From Flavobacterium aciduliphilum (lineage in GTDB: Bacteria; Bacteroidota; Bacteroidia; Flavobacteriales; Flavobacteriaceae): a stretch of 64,000 nucleotides of DNA. Where the stretch lies: positions 62,001 to 126,000 of the forward strand of contig NZ_QLSZ01000010.1 in assembly GCF_003268855.1 (NCBI RefSeq). The letters run 5' to 3'. This document shows positions 34,708-44,586 of the stretch, one piece after another. Position numbers and translations under genes: made by a program. The notes under the pieces were generated by a model. It ran no database searches. It saw only the letters and a list, made by a program, of their open reading frames with translations, and was not told the DNA's origin. Within the stretch, counting starts at the first letter, position 1; every line of letters starts with the position of its first letter.

Positions 34708-37161
34708 ATGTCAAACCATAAAATACTAACTATTGACAATTTGTCACTTCAAGAATTTGATACTGAAGCCGAATTAATTCCGTTATTAACTCCAGAAGAT
34801 GAAGAAGAAATGGCAAATGAAGATTTACCCATTTCACTACCTATTTTACCTTTACGAAACACTGTTCTATTCCCTGGCGTAGTAATCCCTATTACAGCGG
34901 GTCGCGATAAATCCATTAAGTTGATTAATGAAGCGTATTCGGGTGATAAAATCATTGGGGTAGTGGCTCAAAGAAATGAAGAACATGAAAATCCTAATTT
35001 TGATCAAATTCATCATGTGGGAACAGTGGCTCGCATTTTAAGAGTTTTAAAAATGCCTGATGGAAATGTTACGGTGATATTGCAAGGGAAAAAACGTTTT
35101 GAAATAGATACTATTCTTACAGAAGAGCCTTATTTACAAGCAGCTATTCGCGAAGTTCCTGAATTACGTCCAGATAAAAGCGACACCGAATTTAGTGCTA
35201 TTGTAGACTCCATTCGTGAGCTTTCTATTCGCATTATTAAAGAAAGTCCAAATATTCCAACAGAAGCTACTTTCGCAATTAAAAATATTGAAAGTCAATC
35301 GTTTTTAATCAATTTTGTTTCCTCTAATATGAATCTTACGGTAGAAGAGAAACAAAATCTATTGATGACTAATGTTTTGAAAGAACGCGCACTAGAGACC
35401 TTGCGTTATATGAATATCGAACTTCAAAAATTAGAATTGAAAAACGATATTCAATCTAAAGTACGCTTCGATTTAGATCAACAACAGCGAGAATATTTTC
35501 TGCATCAACAAATGAAAACCATTCAAGAAGAATTGGGTGGCGTTTCAAACGAGCAAGAATTTGAAGACATGCGTCAGCGAGCTAAATCAAAAAAATGGGA
35601 TGAAAAAACAAGTTTGCATTTTGAAAAAGAATTTTCAAAGTTACAACGAATGAATCCACAAGCCCCCGATTTTGGAATTCAAAGAAATTATCTTGAATTG
35701 ATTTTGGATTTGCCTTGGGGTGAGTATTCAAAAGATAATTTTGATTTAAAAAATGCTCAAAAAATTCTAGATCGCGATCATTTTGGATTGGAAGATGTTA
35801 AAAAACGTATCATAGAACATTTAGCTGTGTTAAAGTTACGCAACGATATGAAGTCGCCTATTTTATGTTTGACAGGACCTCCAGGAGTTGGAAAGACCTC
35901 AATAGGAAAGTCTATTGCAGAAGCTTTAGGTAGAGAATATATTCGAATTTCTCTAGGAGGTTTGCGTGATGAGGCTGAGATTCGCGGTCATCGTAAAACA
36001 TATATTGGAGCGATGCCGGGTAGAATTATACAAAGCATTAAAAAGGCGGGCACTTCAAATCCAGTGTTTATTTTAGATGAAATTGACAAACTTTCTGTGA
36101 GTCATCAGGGCGATCCCTCTTCGGCTTTATTGGAAGTTTTAGATCCTGAGCAAAATAATTCGTTCTATGATAACTTTTTGGAAATGGGATATGATTTATC
36201 AAAAATCATGTTTATTGCTACATCTAATTCGATGTCTACCATTCAACCTGCATTAAAAGATCGTATGGAAGTAATCAAAATGTCGGGATATACTACCGAA
36301 GAAAAGGTGGAAATCGCCAAGCAACATTTATTTCCAAAACAGCTTAAAGAACATGGCTTGACATCTAAAGATTTAACAATTGGAAAAAAAGAATTAGAAA
36401 AGATAGTCGAAGGCTATACACGTGAATCGGGTGTTCGTAGTTTAGAACAAAAAGTTGCTCAAGTCATTCGAAATGCTGCCAAATCGGTCGCGATGGAAGA
36501 AGAGTATAATAAAAAAGTAACTTCAGAAGATATCGAAACTGTTTTAGGAGCTCCAAAATTGGAACGTGATAAGGCCGAAGGAAATGATGTTGCGGGAGTA
36601 GTGACTGGGTTAGCATGGACTTCTGTAGGAGGTGATATATTATTTATTGAATCCTTGATTTCTAAAGGAAAAGGAGGTTTAACTTTAACTGGAAATTTAG
36701 GTTCGGTTATGAAAGAATCTGCCACTATCGCGTTGGAATATATTAAAGCAAATGCCGATTTATTTGATTTAAATCCAGATATTTTCAGTACCTACAACAT
36801 TCATTTGCATGTTCCAGAAGGCGCTACTCCAAAAGATGGACCTAGTGCAGGAATTGCAATGCTAACGTCTTTAGTTTCATTATTGACGCAACGTAAAGTT
36901 AAGAAAGGATTAGCCATGACAGGTGAAATTACTTTACGAGGAAAAGTATTACCTGTGGGCGGAATTAAAGAAAAAATATTGGCTGCGAAACGTGCTAACA
37001 TAAAAGAACTTATTCTTTGTCATGAAAATGAAAGTGACATCAAAGAAATCAAATCAGATTATTTGACAGGACTGACATTTCATTATGTAAAAGAAATGCG
37101 TGAAGTGATAGACATAGCTTTAACCACGCAAAAAGTTAAAAATGCCAAATCGCTAGATTAA
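34708..37161 (+). CDS. lon: ATP-dependent protease Lon
   Basis: This cytoplasmic AAA+ serine protease of 817 residues degrades misfolded and regulatory proteins. It has the N-terminal substrate-binding LAN domain ('LPILPLRNTVLFPGVVIPI'), a coiled segment, the AAA+ module with Walker A 'GPPGVGKTS' near residue 390 and 'VFILDEIDKL', and the protease domain with the Ser-Lys dyad: Ser near 713 in 'PKDGPSAG' and Lys near 754 in 'LPVGGIKEK'. The start follows a 240-bp AT-rich spacer after the tmRNA terminator, in which I see no further gene. It precedes porQ and cmk. Confidence 0.97.
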   Translation: MSNHKILTIDNLSLQEFDTEAELIPLLTPEDEEEMANEDLPISLPILPLRNTVLFPGVVIPITAGRDKSIKLINEAYSGDKIIGVVAQRNEEHENPNFDQIHHVGTVARILRVLKMPDGNVTVILQGKKRFEIDTILTEEPYLQAAIREVPELRPDKSDTEFSAIVDSIRELSIRIIKESPNIPTEATFAIKNIESQSFLINFVSSNMNLTVEEKQNLLMTNVLKERALETLRYMNIELQKLELKNDIQSKVRFDLDQQQREYFLHQQMKTIQEELGGVSNEQEFEDMRQRAKSKKWDEKTSLHFEKEFSKLQRMNPQAPDFGIQRNYLELILDLPWGEYSKDNFDLKNAQKILDRDHFGLEDVKKRIIEHLAVLKLRNDMKSPILCLTGPPGVGKTSIGKSIAEALGREYIRISLGGLRDEAEIRGHRKTYIGAMPGRIIQSIKKAGTSNPVFILDEIDKLSVSHQGDPSSALLEVLDPEQNNSFYDNFLEMGYDLSKIMFIATSNSMSTIQPALKDRMEVIKMSGYTTEEKVEIAKQHLFPKQLKEHGLTSKDLTIGKKELEKIVEGYTRESGVRSLEQKVAQVIRNAAKSVAMEEEYNKKVTSEDIETVLGAPKLERDKAEGNDVAGVVTGLAWTSVGGDILFIESLISKGKGGLTLTGNLGSVMKESATIALEYIKANADLFDLNPDIFSTYNIHLHVPEGATPKDGPSAGIAMLTSLVSLLTQRKVKKGLAMTGEITLRGKVLPVGGIKEKILAAKRANIKELILCHENESDIKEIKSDYLTGLTFHYVKEMREVIDIALTTQKVKNAKSLD

Positions 37162-37284
37162 AAATCTTAATTAATAACGCATAGAAGAAAGGTATGTTGA
37201 TTCATGCCTTTTTTCTTTTTTTATGTTGTTGTAAAAATAATATCTTCGCATTTTCGTTATAAAAACATTATTTCCCATTTATAT

Positions 37285-38307
37285 ATGTTTAAAAAGATAC
37301 TTTTTTCCTTTTGTGTTCTGTTTAGTGCTGCTTCATACAGCCAAATAGGAGGGAAGTCAGTATATTCTTTTTTAAACCTAGTAACCTCACCAAGACAAGC
37401 CGCTTTGGGAGGAAAAGTAATCACTATTTTTGATGAGGATGTCAATCAAGGACATTTTAATCCTGCGGCCATCAATGCAGAAATGGACAATCACTTGGCG
37501 GTAAATTATGGCAATTATTTTGGTGCTGTAACGTATGGTACTGCGGCGTATGCGTATACCTATGACCGTCATTTACAAACGTTTCATGCAGGAGTGAATT
37601 ATGTCAACTACGGAAAATTTGATGGGTATGACGAAAATGGAATTGCGACATCATCATTTACGGGAAGTGAGATTGCCTTGTCAATCGGATATTCTTATAA
37701 CATTCCGTTTACCAATGTATATTTTGGCGCTAATGCAAAATTGATTTCTTCTACATTAGAAAGTTATACTTCCTATGGTGGGGCGATCGATTTAGGTGCG
37801 CTTTATATAGATGAGGAGAACGACATCAATTGGGCATTAGTGGTTCGCAATATGGGTACTCAAATTACGACCTATTCTGGACTGCAAGAGAAACTTCCAT
37901 TTGAACTTTTGGCAGGAGTTTCACAACAAGTAGAAAATGTGCCCATTCGATGGCATTTAACCCTAGAAAACCTACAACAATGGAATATTACTTTTTCCAA
38001 TCCCAATCGGGCCGTGGGTAGCCTTGATGGAAGTTCTACGCCAGAGAAAATAGGCTTTTTTAATAACGCCTTACGGCATGTGATTTTTGGTGCCGAATTG
38101 TTTCCTACGAAAGGCTTTAACATTCGGGTGGGGTATAATTTTAGAAAAGGAGAAGAATTACGTGTGGTCGACCAAAGAAATTTTTCAGGTATATCCCTTG
38201 GTTTTGGTTTAAAAATGGGAAAAATGAAATTTAACTACTCGCATTCTCGTTTTTCTTTAGCTGGAAACACAAGTCTTTTCGGACTTACCATAAATTTTAA
38301 CGATTAA
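37285..38307 (+). CDS. porQ: Type IX secretion system protein PorQ
   Basis: From the ATG at 37285 it has 340 residues with a signal peptide ('SFCVLFSAASYSQ'). The upstream open frame to 37204 would add a non-signal stretch. It is an outer-membrane beta-barrel of the PorQ/PorV-like (FadL-related) type: 'YSFLNLVTSPRQAALGG', 'GHFNPAAIN', 'AVNYGNYFGAVTYG' and the ending 'SLFGLTINF'. PorQ belongs to the attachment complex of the type IX secretion system, which exports proteins and supports gliding in this phylum. It sits 22 bases before cmk and after lon, a neighbourhood common in flavobacteria. Confidence 0.87.
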   Translation: MFKKILFSFCVLFSAASYSQIGGKSVYSFLNLVTSPRQAALGGKVITIFDEDVNQGHFNPAAINAEMDNHLAVNYGNYFGAVTYGTAAYAYTYDRHLQTFHAGVNYVNYGKFDGYDENGIATSSFTGSEIALSIGYSYNIPFTNVYFGANAKLISSTLESYTSYGGAIDLGALYIDEENDINWALVVRNMGTQITTYSGLQEKLPFELLAGVSQQVENVPIRWHLTLENLQQWNITFSNPNRAVGSLDGSSTPEKIGFFNNALRHVIFGAELFPTKGFNIRVGYNFRKGEELRVVDQRNFSGISLGFGLKMGKMKFNYSHSRFSLAGNTSLFGLTINFND

Positions 38308-38329
38308 TTAAAAAAAAAAAAAACTTATT

Positions 38330-39022
38330 TTGAAAAACATTACAATTGCCATTGATGGATTTTCTTCTACTGGAAAAAGTACCTTAGCAAAACAGTTAGC
38401 AAAACATCTGGGATACGTTTACGTAGATACAGGTGCAATGTATAGAGCAATAACATATTTTGCGATGAAGGAAGGGTTTATTAACTCGGATTTTTTTAAT
38501 AAAAAAGCTCTTATTGAGCGACTTCCTTCCATTCAACTGCACTTTGAGTTTAATACTGATTTAGGTTTTGCTGAGATATTTTTGAATAATGAAAATGTAG
38601 AAAAACAAATACGAACTCTAGAAGTGTCAGCTTTTGTAAGTAAGGTTGCTGAAGTCTCTGAAGTACGTGCAAAATTGGTTGAGCAACAACAAGCTATGGG
38701 GAAAAACAAAGCTATTGTCATGGATGGACGTGACATTGGAACTGTAGTATTCCCTGATGCAGAATTAAAAATATTCATGACAGCCAGTCCTGAGACTCGT
38801 GCCCATCGTCGTTTTGAAGAACTTCAAGCGAAGGGCGATTCTGTTTCTTATGAAGATGTGCTTAAAAACGTTCAAGAACGTGATTATATTGATACGCATC
38901 GTGAAGACTCTCCTTTGGTTATTGCAAATGATGCCGTTGAGATAGACAATTCCTACCTTTCTAGAGAAGAACAATTCACTGCTGTACTAGAATTGGTTGA
39001 AGAAGTTGCTAAAACAATATAA
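38330..39022 (+). CDS. cmk: (d)CMP kinase
   Basis: It phosphorylates CMP and dCMP in pyrimidine nucleotide recycling. The protein has 230 residues with the P-loop 'GFSSTGKST' at 10-18, 'YVDTGAMYRAI', the CMP-binding 'VMDGRDIGTVVFPDAELKIF' and the lid region 'RAHRRFEELQAKG'. The start codon is TTG: no ATG is in frame between the upstream stop and the P-loop, and the first Met after the start lies beyond the essential motif. A run of 14 A precedes it. It follows porQ closely and may be expressed from the same message. Confidence 0.92.
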   Translation: MKNITIAIDGFSSTGKSTLAKQLAKHLGYVYVDTGAMYRAITYFAMKEGFINSDFFNKKALIERLPSIQLHFEFNTDLGFAEIFLNNENVEKQIRTLEVSAFVSKVAEVSEVRAKLVEQQQAMGKNKAIVMDGRDIGTVVFPDAELKIFMTASPETRAHRRFEELQAKGDSVSYEDVLKNVQERDYIDTHREDSPLVIANDAVEIDNSYLSREEQFTAVLELVEEVAKTI

Positions 39023-39088
39023 TTTTTTTGCAAATCTTATTTTTAATAGTAGATTTACAATCTATTTACATTACAAAACACTATTATT

Positions 39089-40342
39089 ATGAGTATAAAG
39101 TTTAGATTAACTCTTATGAGTTTTCTTCAATTTTTTGTTTGGGGAGCTTGGTTGATTACTGTAGGAAATTATTGGTTTGGCACAAAACAATGGAGTGGAG
39201 AACAATTTGGAGCTATTTTTTCTACACTTGGATTGTCTTCAATAGTAATGCCTGCTTTGACAGGAATCCTTGCAGACAAGTGGATAAATGCTGAAAAGTT
39301 ATATGGTATTTTACACATTATAGGCGGTTTAGCGCTTTGCTATATTCCTCAAGTAGAAAATCCAACGACATTTTATTATGTCATCTTTTTGGCGATGTTA
39401 TGTTACATGCCAACTATTTCGTTATCTAATTCTGTGGCATACAACATTTTAAAAAACAATAATTATGATGTAGTAAAAGTTTTTCCTCCCATTAGAGTGT
39501 GGGGTACAGTTGGATTTATTGCCGCCATGTGGATAACAAATCTTACAGGAAATAAGGCTTCATCAAATATGTTTTATTTATCCGCTTTTGCTGCCTTTGC
39601 TTTGGGGTTGTATTCTTTTTCTTTACCAAAATGTCCTCCTCAAAAACTAATTGCTAACGATGCTACTTTTGTTGAAAAATTTGGTTTGAGTGCTTTTAAA
39701 TTGTTTGGCACCTACAAAATGGCATTATTCTTTTTGTTTTCAATGTTTTTAGGTGGAGCCTTGCAGTTAACAAACATGTATGGGGATGTTTATTTATCTG
39801 AATTTTCAAAAGTTCCAGAATATGCTAATTCTTTTGTGGTAAAATATTCAACCATCATCATGTCAATTTCTCAAATATCTGAAACCTTATTCATTTTAGC
39901 CATTCCCTTCTTTTTGAAGCGTTTTGGAATCAAGCAAGTAATGTTACTTTCGATGGTTGCTTGGGTTTTACGATTTGGTCTGTTAGCATTTGGAAATCCA
40001 ATAGAAGGGCTTTGGATGATTATTTTATCTTGTATTGTTTATGGTATGGCTTTTGATTTCTTTAATATTTCAGGATCGCTTTTTGTGGAAACTACTACTG
40101 ATTCTAAAATACGTTCCTCAGCTCAAGGGTTGTTTATGATGATGTCTAATGGATTTGGTGCCTTTTTTGGAGGTTTAGTAAGTGGCTATGTAATTGATAA
40201 TTTCTTTACAATCAACGGTGTGAGAGATTGGCACAACATCTGGCTAACGTTTTCGGGATATGCTTTAGTGATTGCAATTCTTTTTGCAATATTCTTTAAG
40301 CATAAACACAACCCTGATGAGGTGGCAAATGTGAGCCATTAA
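39089..40342 (+). CDS. Nucleoside/H+ symporter family MFS transporter
   Basis: A 417-residue inner-membrane protein with about 12 transmembrane helices. The opening 'LTLMSFLQFFVWGAWLITVGNYWF' and 'VRVWGT'-like 'IRVWGTVGFIAAMW', together with 'DFFNISGSLFVE', match the nucleoside:H+ symporter (NupG/XapB) family of the MFS. It probably imports nucleosides. It follows cmk by 66 bases and is closed by a strong terminator, so a functional link with nucleotide salvage is plausible. Confidence 0.87.
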   Translation: MSIKFRLTLMSFLQFFVWGAWLITVGNYWFGTKQWSGEQFGAIFSTLGLSSIVMPALTGILADKWINAEKLYGILHIIGGLALCYIPQVENPTTFYYVIFLAMLCYMPTISLSNSVAYNILKNNNYDVVKVFPPIRVWGTVGFIAAMWITNLTGNKASSNMFYLSAFAAFALGLYSFSLPKCPPQKLIANDATFVEKFGLSAFKLFGTYKMALFFLFSMFLGGALQLTNMYGDVYLSEFSKVPEYANSFVVKYSTIIMSISQISETLFILAIPFFLKRFGIKQVMLLSMVAWVLRFGLLAFGNPIEGLWMIILSCIVYGMAFDFFNISGSLFVETTTDSKIRSSAQGLFMMMSNGFGAFFGGLVSGYVIDNFFTINGVRDWHNIWLTFSGYALVIAILFAIFFKHKHNPDEVANVSH

Positions 40343-40357
40343 TATTTTAAAAAAGAT

Positions 40358-40405
40358 AAACGATAGCCTTTTAAGATTTTACTCTTAAAAGGCTATCGTT
40401 TTTTT
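40358..40405 (+). terminator. Rho-independent terminator after the nucleoside transporter
   Basis: A long stem of about 18 bp (40358-40375 with 40383-40401) has a short loop and a T-run. Confidence 0.9.
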
Positions 40406-40447
40406 GACTTATTTAGTTCGTTTTAGGTGTTTTAGTAGATAAATATT

Positions 40448-40476
40448 TTGTAGTTAATAAAATATGTGTAATTTTG
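40448..40476 (+). promoter_or_regulatory. Promoter of rpsA
   Basis: TTG at 40448-40450 and TAATTTTG at 40469-40476 with 18-base spacing fit the consensus. The 5' leader is about 110 bases and contains a small hairpin, AACAC (40528-40532) with GTGTT (40537-40541), which might take part in S1 autoregulation. Confidence 0.65.
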
Positions 40477-40593
40477 CGCACCTTTTGGCGAAGAAGAGTT
40501 TCCTTTAGGTATCAACTATTTAAATCTAACACTGTTGTGTTTTTATTTGCATTATGAAACTCGAAGAACATAACATACAAATTTTTTATCAGC

Positions 40594-42366
40594 ATGGCTG
40601 TATTAAACAAAGAACAAGAAGCGTTTTTAAATGAATTTAACTGGCATAACTACGCCGAAGGAATTGACGCTGTAGATGCAAAAAATTTACAAGAGTTTGA
40701 AGATTTAGTTTCTAAAACATTCATCTCTACAGATCAGGAAGAAGTAGTTGAAGGTGTAGTAGTTCGTATCACTGATCGTGACGCAATTGTTGACATTAAT
40801 GCAAAATCGGAAGGCGTTATTTCTTTAAATGAATTCCGATACAACCCAAACTTAAAAGTGGGTGACAAAGTAGAAGTATTAATTGACGTTCGTGAGGACA
40901 AAACAGGTCAATTAGTATTATCTCACAGAAAAGCAAGAACTATCAAATCATGGGATAGAGTTATCGCTGCTAATGAAACTGGAGAAATTGTTACTGGTTT
41001 TGTTAAATGTAGAACTAAAGGAGGTATGATTGTAGACGTTTTCGGAATCGAAGCGTTCTTACCAGGTTCACAAATTGATGTGAAACCAATCCGTGATTAC
41101 GATGTATATGTAAACAAAAACATGGAATTCAAAGTAGTGAAAATTAACCACGAATTCAAAAATGTTGTTGTTTCGCACAAAGCGCTTATCGAAGCAGATA
41201 TCGAAGTTCAGAAAAAAGAAATCATAGGTCAATTAGAAAAAGGACAAGTACTAGAAGGTGTAGTGAAAAACATTACTTCTTATGGAGTGTTTATTGACTT
41301 AGGTGGTGTAGATGGATTAATCCACATTACAGACCTTTCTTGGTCAAGAATCAACCACCCAAGTGAAGTTCTTGAATTAGATCAAAAACTAAACGTAGTT
41401 ATCCTTGATTTCGATGATGAGAAAACAAGAATCCAATTAGGATTAAAACAATTAAACGCACACCCATGGGATGCTCTTGGAGCTGACTTAAAAGTAGGTG
41501 ACAAAGTGAAAGGTAAAGTAGTAGTTATTGCGGATTACGGTGCTTTCATTGAAGTAGCTGAAGGTGTTGAAGGTTTAATCCACGTGTCTGAAATGTCGTG
41601 GTCTACGCACTTAAGAAGTGCTCAAGACTTCGTAAAAGTAGGTGATGAAGTAGAGGCAGTGATCTTAACTCTTGATAGAGACGAAAGAAAAATGTCTTTA
41701 GGTATCAAACAAATGACTCAAGATCCTTGGACTGACATTACAGCAAAATACCCAGTAGGTTCTAAACATGTAGGAACTGTTAGAAACTTTACTAACTTTG
41801 GAATTTTCGTAGAATTAGAAGAAGGAATCGACGGTTTAGTTTATATTTCTGATTTATCTTGGACTAAAAAAATCAAACATCCATCTGAATTTGTTAACGT
41901 AGGAGACAAATTAGACGTAGTTGTATTAGAGTTAGATGTTGACGGACGTAAATTATCTTTAGGTCATAAACAAACAACTGAAAATCCATGGGATAAACAC
42001 GAAGATGCTTTTGCAGTTGGAACGATCCACTCTGGAACTATTGCAGAAATCGTTGACAAAGGTGCTACTGTAGACTTTGGTGATGATGTAATTGCTTTTG
42101 TACCAGCACGTCACCTTGAAAAAGAAGATGGTAAAAAATTGAAAAAAGGAGATGCAGCCGAATTCAAAGTAATTGAATTTAATAAAGAATTCAAAAGAGT
42201 TGTAGCTTCTCATACTGCTATTTTCAGAGAAGAAGAAGACAAAGCGGTGAAAGCTGCTGCGGAAGCTACTGCTGCAAATAACAACAATAACCAAACTTCA
42301 ACGCTAGGGGACAATAATGACATTTTAGCTGAATTAAAAGCTAAAATGGAAAAAGGAGGCAAATAA
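40594..42366 (+). CDS. rpsA: 30S ribosomal protein S1
   Basis: It binds mRNA on the small ribosomal subunit. The 590-residue protein contains about six tandem S1 (OB-fold) repeats from residue 50 to 540, each with a 'G.V..I..YG.FV...G..GL.H.S..SW' pattern such as 'YGVFIDLGGVDGLIHITDLSW'-type segments. The C-terminal tail is Ala/Asn-rich. It is highly expressed and shows the codon regularity of such genes. It has its own promoter with a long leader and a strong terminator. In Bacteroidota, where Shine-Dalgarno sites are weak, S1 is thought to be important for initiation. Confidence 0.97.
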   Translation: MAVLNKEQEAFLNEFNWHNYAEGIDAVDAKNLQEFEDLVSKTFISTDQEEVVEGVVVRITDRDAIVDINAKSEGVISLNEFRYNPNLKVGDKVEVLIDVREDKTGQLVLSHRKARTIKSWDRVIAANETGEIVTGFVKCRTKGGMIVDVFGIEAFLPGSQIDVKPIRDYDVYVNKNMEFKVVKINHEFKNVVVSHKALIEADIEVQKKEIIGQLEKGQVLEGVVKNITSYGVFIDLGGVDGLIHITDLSWSRINHPSEVLELDQKLNVVILDFDDEKTRIQLGLKQLNAHPWDALGADLKVGDKVKGKVVVIADYGAFIEVAEGVEGLIHVSEMSWSTHLRSAQDFVKVGDEVEAVILTLDRDERKMSLGIKQMTQDPWTDITAKYPVGSKHVGTVRNFTNFGIFVELEEGIDGLVYISDLSWTKKIKHPSEFVNVGDKLDVVVLELDVDGRKLSLGHKQTTENPWDKHEDAFAVGTIHSGTIAEIVDKGATVDFGDDVIAFVPARHLEKEDGKKLKKGDAAEFKVIEFNKEFKRVVASHTAIFREEEDKAVKAAAEATAANNNNNQTSTLGDNNDILAELKAKMEKGGK

Positions 42367-42387
42367 TATTTTTCTTTAATTATACTT

Positions 42388-42416
42388 AAGCCTCGTGTTT
42401 TCACGAGGCTTTTTTT
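42388..42416 (+). terminator. Rho-independent terminator of rpsA
   Basis: A perfect 10-bp stem (42388-42397 with 42402-42411) has a 4-base loop and a T-run. Confidence 0.93.
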
Positions 42417-42475
42417 ATTTTAAAAGGAAGGAATACAAAACAAAAAAACTTAGTATTTTAGCAAAAAAAACTAAA

Positions 42476-44575
42476 ATGAAAAAAACAGTTCTTTTCATAT
42501 TCTTTTTTTGTGTTCTTGCTCAAGCCCAAGATATCGAATCTCCCTCAAAAAAGATCACGTTACATTTTGCGATTTCTTCAACGGGAGTTCCAACGTATTC
42601 AGTATCTTATTCAGGTAAAAAAATCATTACCGAAAGTACTTTAGGAATATTATTGAAAGGAGAAAAATCCTTAGACAATCATTTTACACTGATCCAACAA
42701 GACAATAAATCGGTCGATGAACCCTGGAATCCTGTATTGGGAGAACAAAAAACAATCCAAAATCGATACCATCAGGTGACTTTCTTTTTACTTCAAAATG
42801 AGACTAACCGTAAAATGAATATATGCTTTAAAATATACGATGAAGGGGTCGCTTTTCGTTATGAATTTCCAAAACAAGAAAACCTCAATTATTTTGTAAT
42901 TTCAGAGGAACACACCCAATTTAATCTTACTGGAAATCATAAAACATTTTGGTTGCCTGGTGATTTTGATAGTCAGGAGTATCCCTACACAGAATCAAAA
43001 TTTTCAGATATCAATACCGATTTAGTCGATAAAAATAATGGTATTGGATTAAAATCTATCGCAGGAAACTTTGTTGTTCAATCTCCCTTAATGATGAAAT
43101 CTAATGATGGGATTTATATTAATATTTTTGAAGCAGCCGTTGTTAATTATCCCGTAATGCATTTAGATGTGATACCTAATGAATTCCGATTAGGTTCTCA
43201 TTTAGTTCCCAATACGCTAGGAGATAAAGCTTATTTACAAACACCATGTACTTCTCCATGGCGAACAATTATGATTAGTAATGACGCCCGAGATATTGTA
43301 AGTTCTAAAATGATCTTAAATCTTAATGAACCTTCAAAAATTTCTGATACATCTTGGATAAAACCTATGAAATATGTAGGAATCTGGTGGGAAATGCATG
43401 TAGGAAATTCTACTTGGGACTATGCTGGGTCACAAAATGCTCAAAATGCAGCCGATGGACAATTAAAACCTACAGGTAAACATGGTGCTACTACGGGTAA
43501 TACTAAAAAATATATTGATTTTGCAGCCAAAAATGGTTTTGATGCGGTTTTAGTTGAAGGTTGGAATGTAGGTTGGGAAGATTGGTTTGGCAATTGGAAA
43601 GAAAATGTTTTTGATTTTACAACACCCTATCCAGATTTTTATGTAAAAGAGGTAACCGATTATGCTCAATCTAAAGGAATTAAAATGATTATGCATCATG
43701 AAACTTCAGGTTCTGTAGCTAATTATGAGCGCCATTTAGATCGAGCCATGGAACTCATGAAACAGTATGGCTATCCTGCCGTTAAAACAGGGTATGTAGG
43801 ACGAATCATCCCAAGAGGGGAGTACCATGACGGACAAACAATGGTCAATCATTACAACTACATCGCTCAGCGTATGGCGGAGAATAAATTAATGGTGAAT
43901 TCCCATGAAAGTTCGAGACCGACAGGATATTCAAGAACCTACCCAAATTATATTGCCGCGGAAGCAGCGCGTGGAAATGAGTTTAATGCTTGGAGTGTAG
44001 GCAATCCACCAATGCATGAAACCATACTGCCATTTACTCGACTTTTAGGAGGTCCGATGGATTATACTCCTGGAATTTTCGAAATTAAGATGAGCTATTA
44101 TAATCCAACAAAAAAAGAGCAAGTACATACCACATTAGCAAAACAATTGGCACTTTATGTTACGATGTATTCACCATTACAAATGGCAGCCGATTTACCT
44201 GAAAACTACGAACGATATGCTGATGCATTCCAATTTATTAAAGATGTTGCCGTTGATTGGCAAGAATCTAAATATTTAGAGGCAGAACCTGGCGACTATA
44301 TTACAGTGGCTCGCAAAGAAAAAAATGGGGAGCGTTGGTTTTTAGGAGCTATAACTGATGAGCATGCTCGTATGACTACCTTAAAACTCGATTTTCTTAC
44401 TCCTGGACAATACTATGATGCAACGTTTTATGAGGATGGCGAAACTGCAGATTGGAAAAAAAATCCAAAAAGTTATTCCGTTACTAAAATGCGAGTCACA
44501 AATACATCAAAAATTATATTACATTTGGCAAATGGAGGTGGAACAGCCATAAGTTTTAAACCAATTTTTAACTAA
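42476..44575 (+). CDS. Glycoside hydrolase family 97 (SusB-like alpha-glucosidase)
   Basis: A secreted or periplasmic enzyme of 699 residues from the ATG at 42476, with the signal peptide 'MKKTVLFIFFFCVLAQAQ'; the frame is open to 42395, but that extension overlaps the rpsA terminator. It has an N-terminal beta-sandwich (about 20-280), a TIM barrel (about 285-580, 'YVGIWWEMHVG', 'DAVLVEGWNVGWEDW', 'GIKMIMHHETSG') and a C-terminal domain. 'MVNSHESSRPTG' and 'EAARGNEFNAWS' carry the Glu residues of the inverting, calcium-dependent branch represented by SusB. It probably removes glucose from alpha-glucans. The sugar transporter follows after 11 bases, forming an operon. Confidence 0.9.
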   Translation: MKKTVLFIFFFCVLAQAQDIESPSKKITLHFAISSTGVPTYSVSYSGKKIITESTLGILLKGEKSLDNHFTLIQQDNKSVDEPWNPVLGEQKTIQNRYHQVTFFLLQNETNRKMNICFKIYDEGVAFRYEFPKQENLNYFVISEEHTQFNLTGNHKTFWLPGDFDSQEYPYTESKFSDINTDLVDKNNGIGLKSIAGNFVVQSPLMMKSNDGIYINIFEAAVVNYPVMHLDVIPNEFRLGSHLVPNTLGDKAYLQTPCTSPWRTIMISNDARDIVSSKMILNLNEPSKISDTSWIKPMKYVGIWWEMHVGNSTWDYAGSQNAQNAADGQLKPTGKHGATTGNTKKYIDFAAKNGFDAVLVEGWNVGWEDWFGNWKENVFDFTTPYPDFYVKEVTDYAQSKGIKMIMHHETSGSVANYERHLDRAMELMKQYGYPAVKTGYVGRIIPRGEYHDGQTMVNHYNYIAQRMAENKLMVNSHESSRPTGYSRTYPNYIAAEAARGNEFNAWSVGNPPMHETILPFTRLLGGPMDYTPGIFEIKMSYYNPTKKEQVHTTLAKQLALYVTMYSPLQMAADLPENYERYADAFQFIKDVAVDWQESKYLEAEPGDYITVARKEKNGERWFLGAITDEHARMTTLKLDFLTPGQYYDATFYEDGETADWKKNPKSYSVTKMRVTNTSKIILHLANGGGTAISFKPIFN

Positions 44576-44586
44576 AATTTAATAAT

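Noticed and set aside
41959-42294. 111-codon antisense ORF within rpsA
   Set aside because: It is fully antisense to a highly conserved ribosomal gene, rich in Phe and Ser as expected for the reverse frame, and has no promoter.
42395-42475. N-terminal extension of the GH97 gene
   Set aside because: It would start within the rpsA terminator and place 27 residues before a clear signal peptide.
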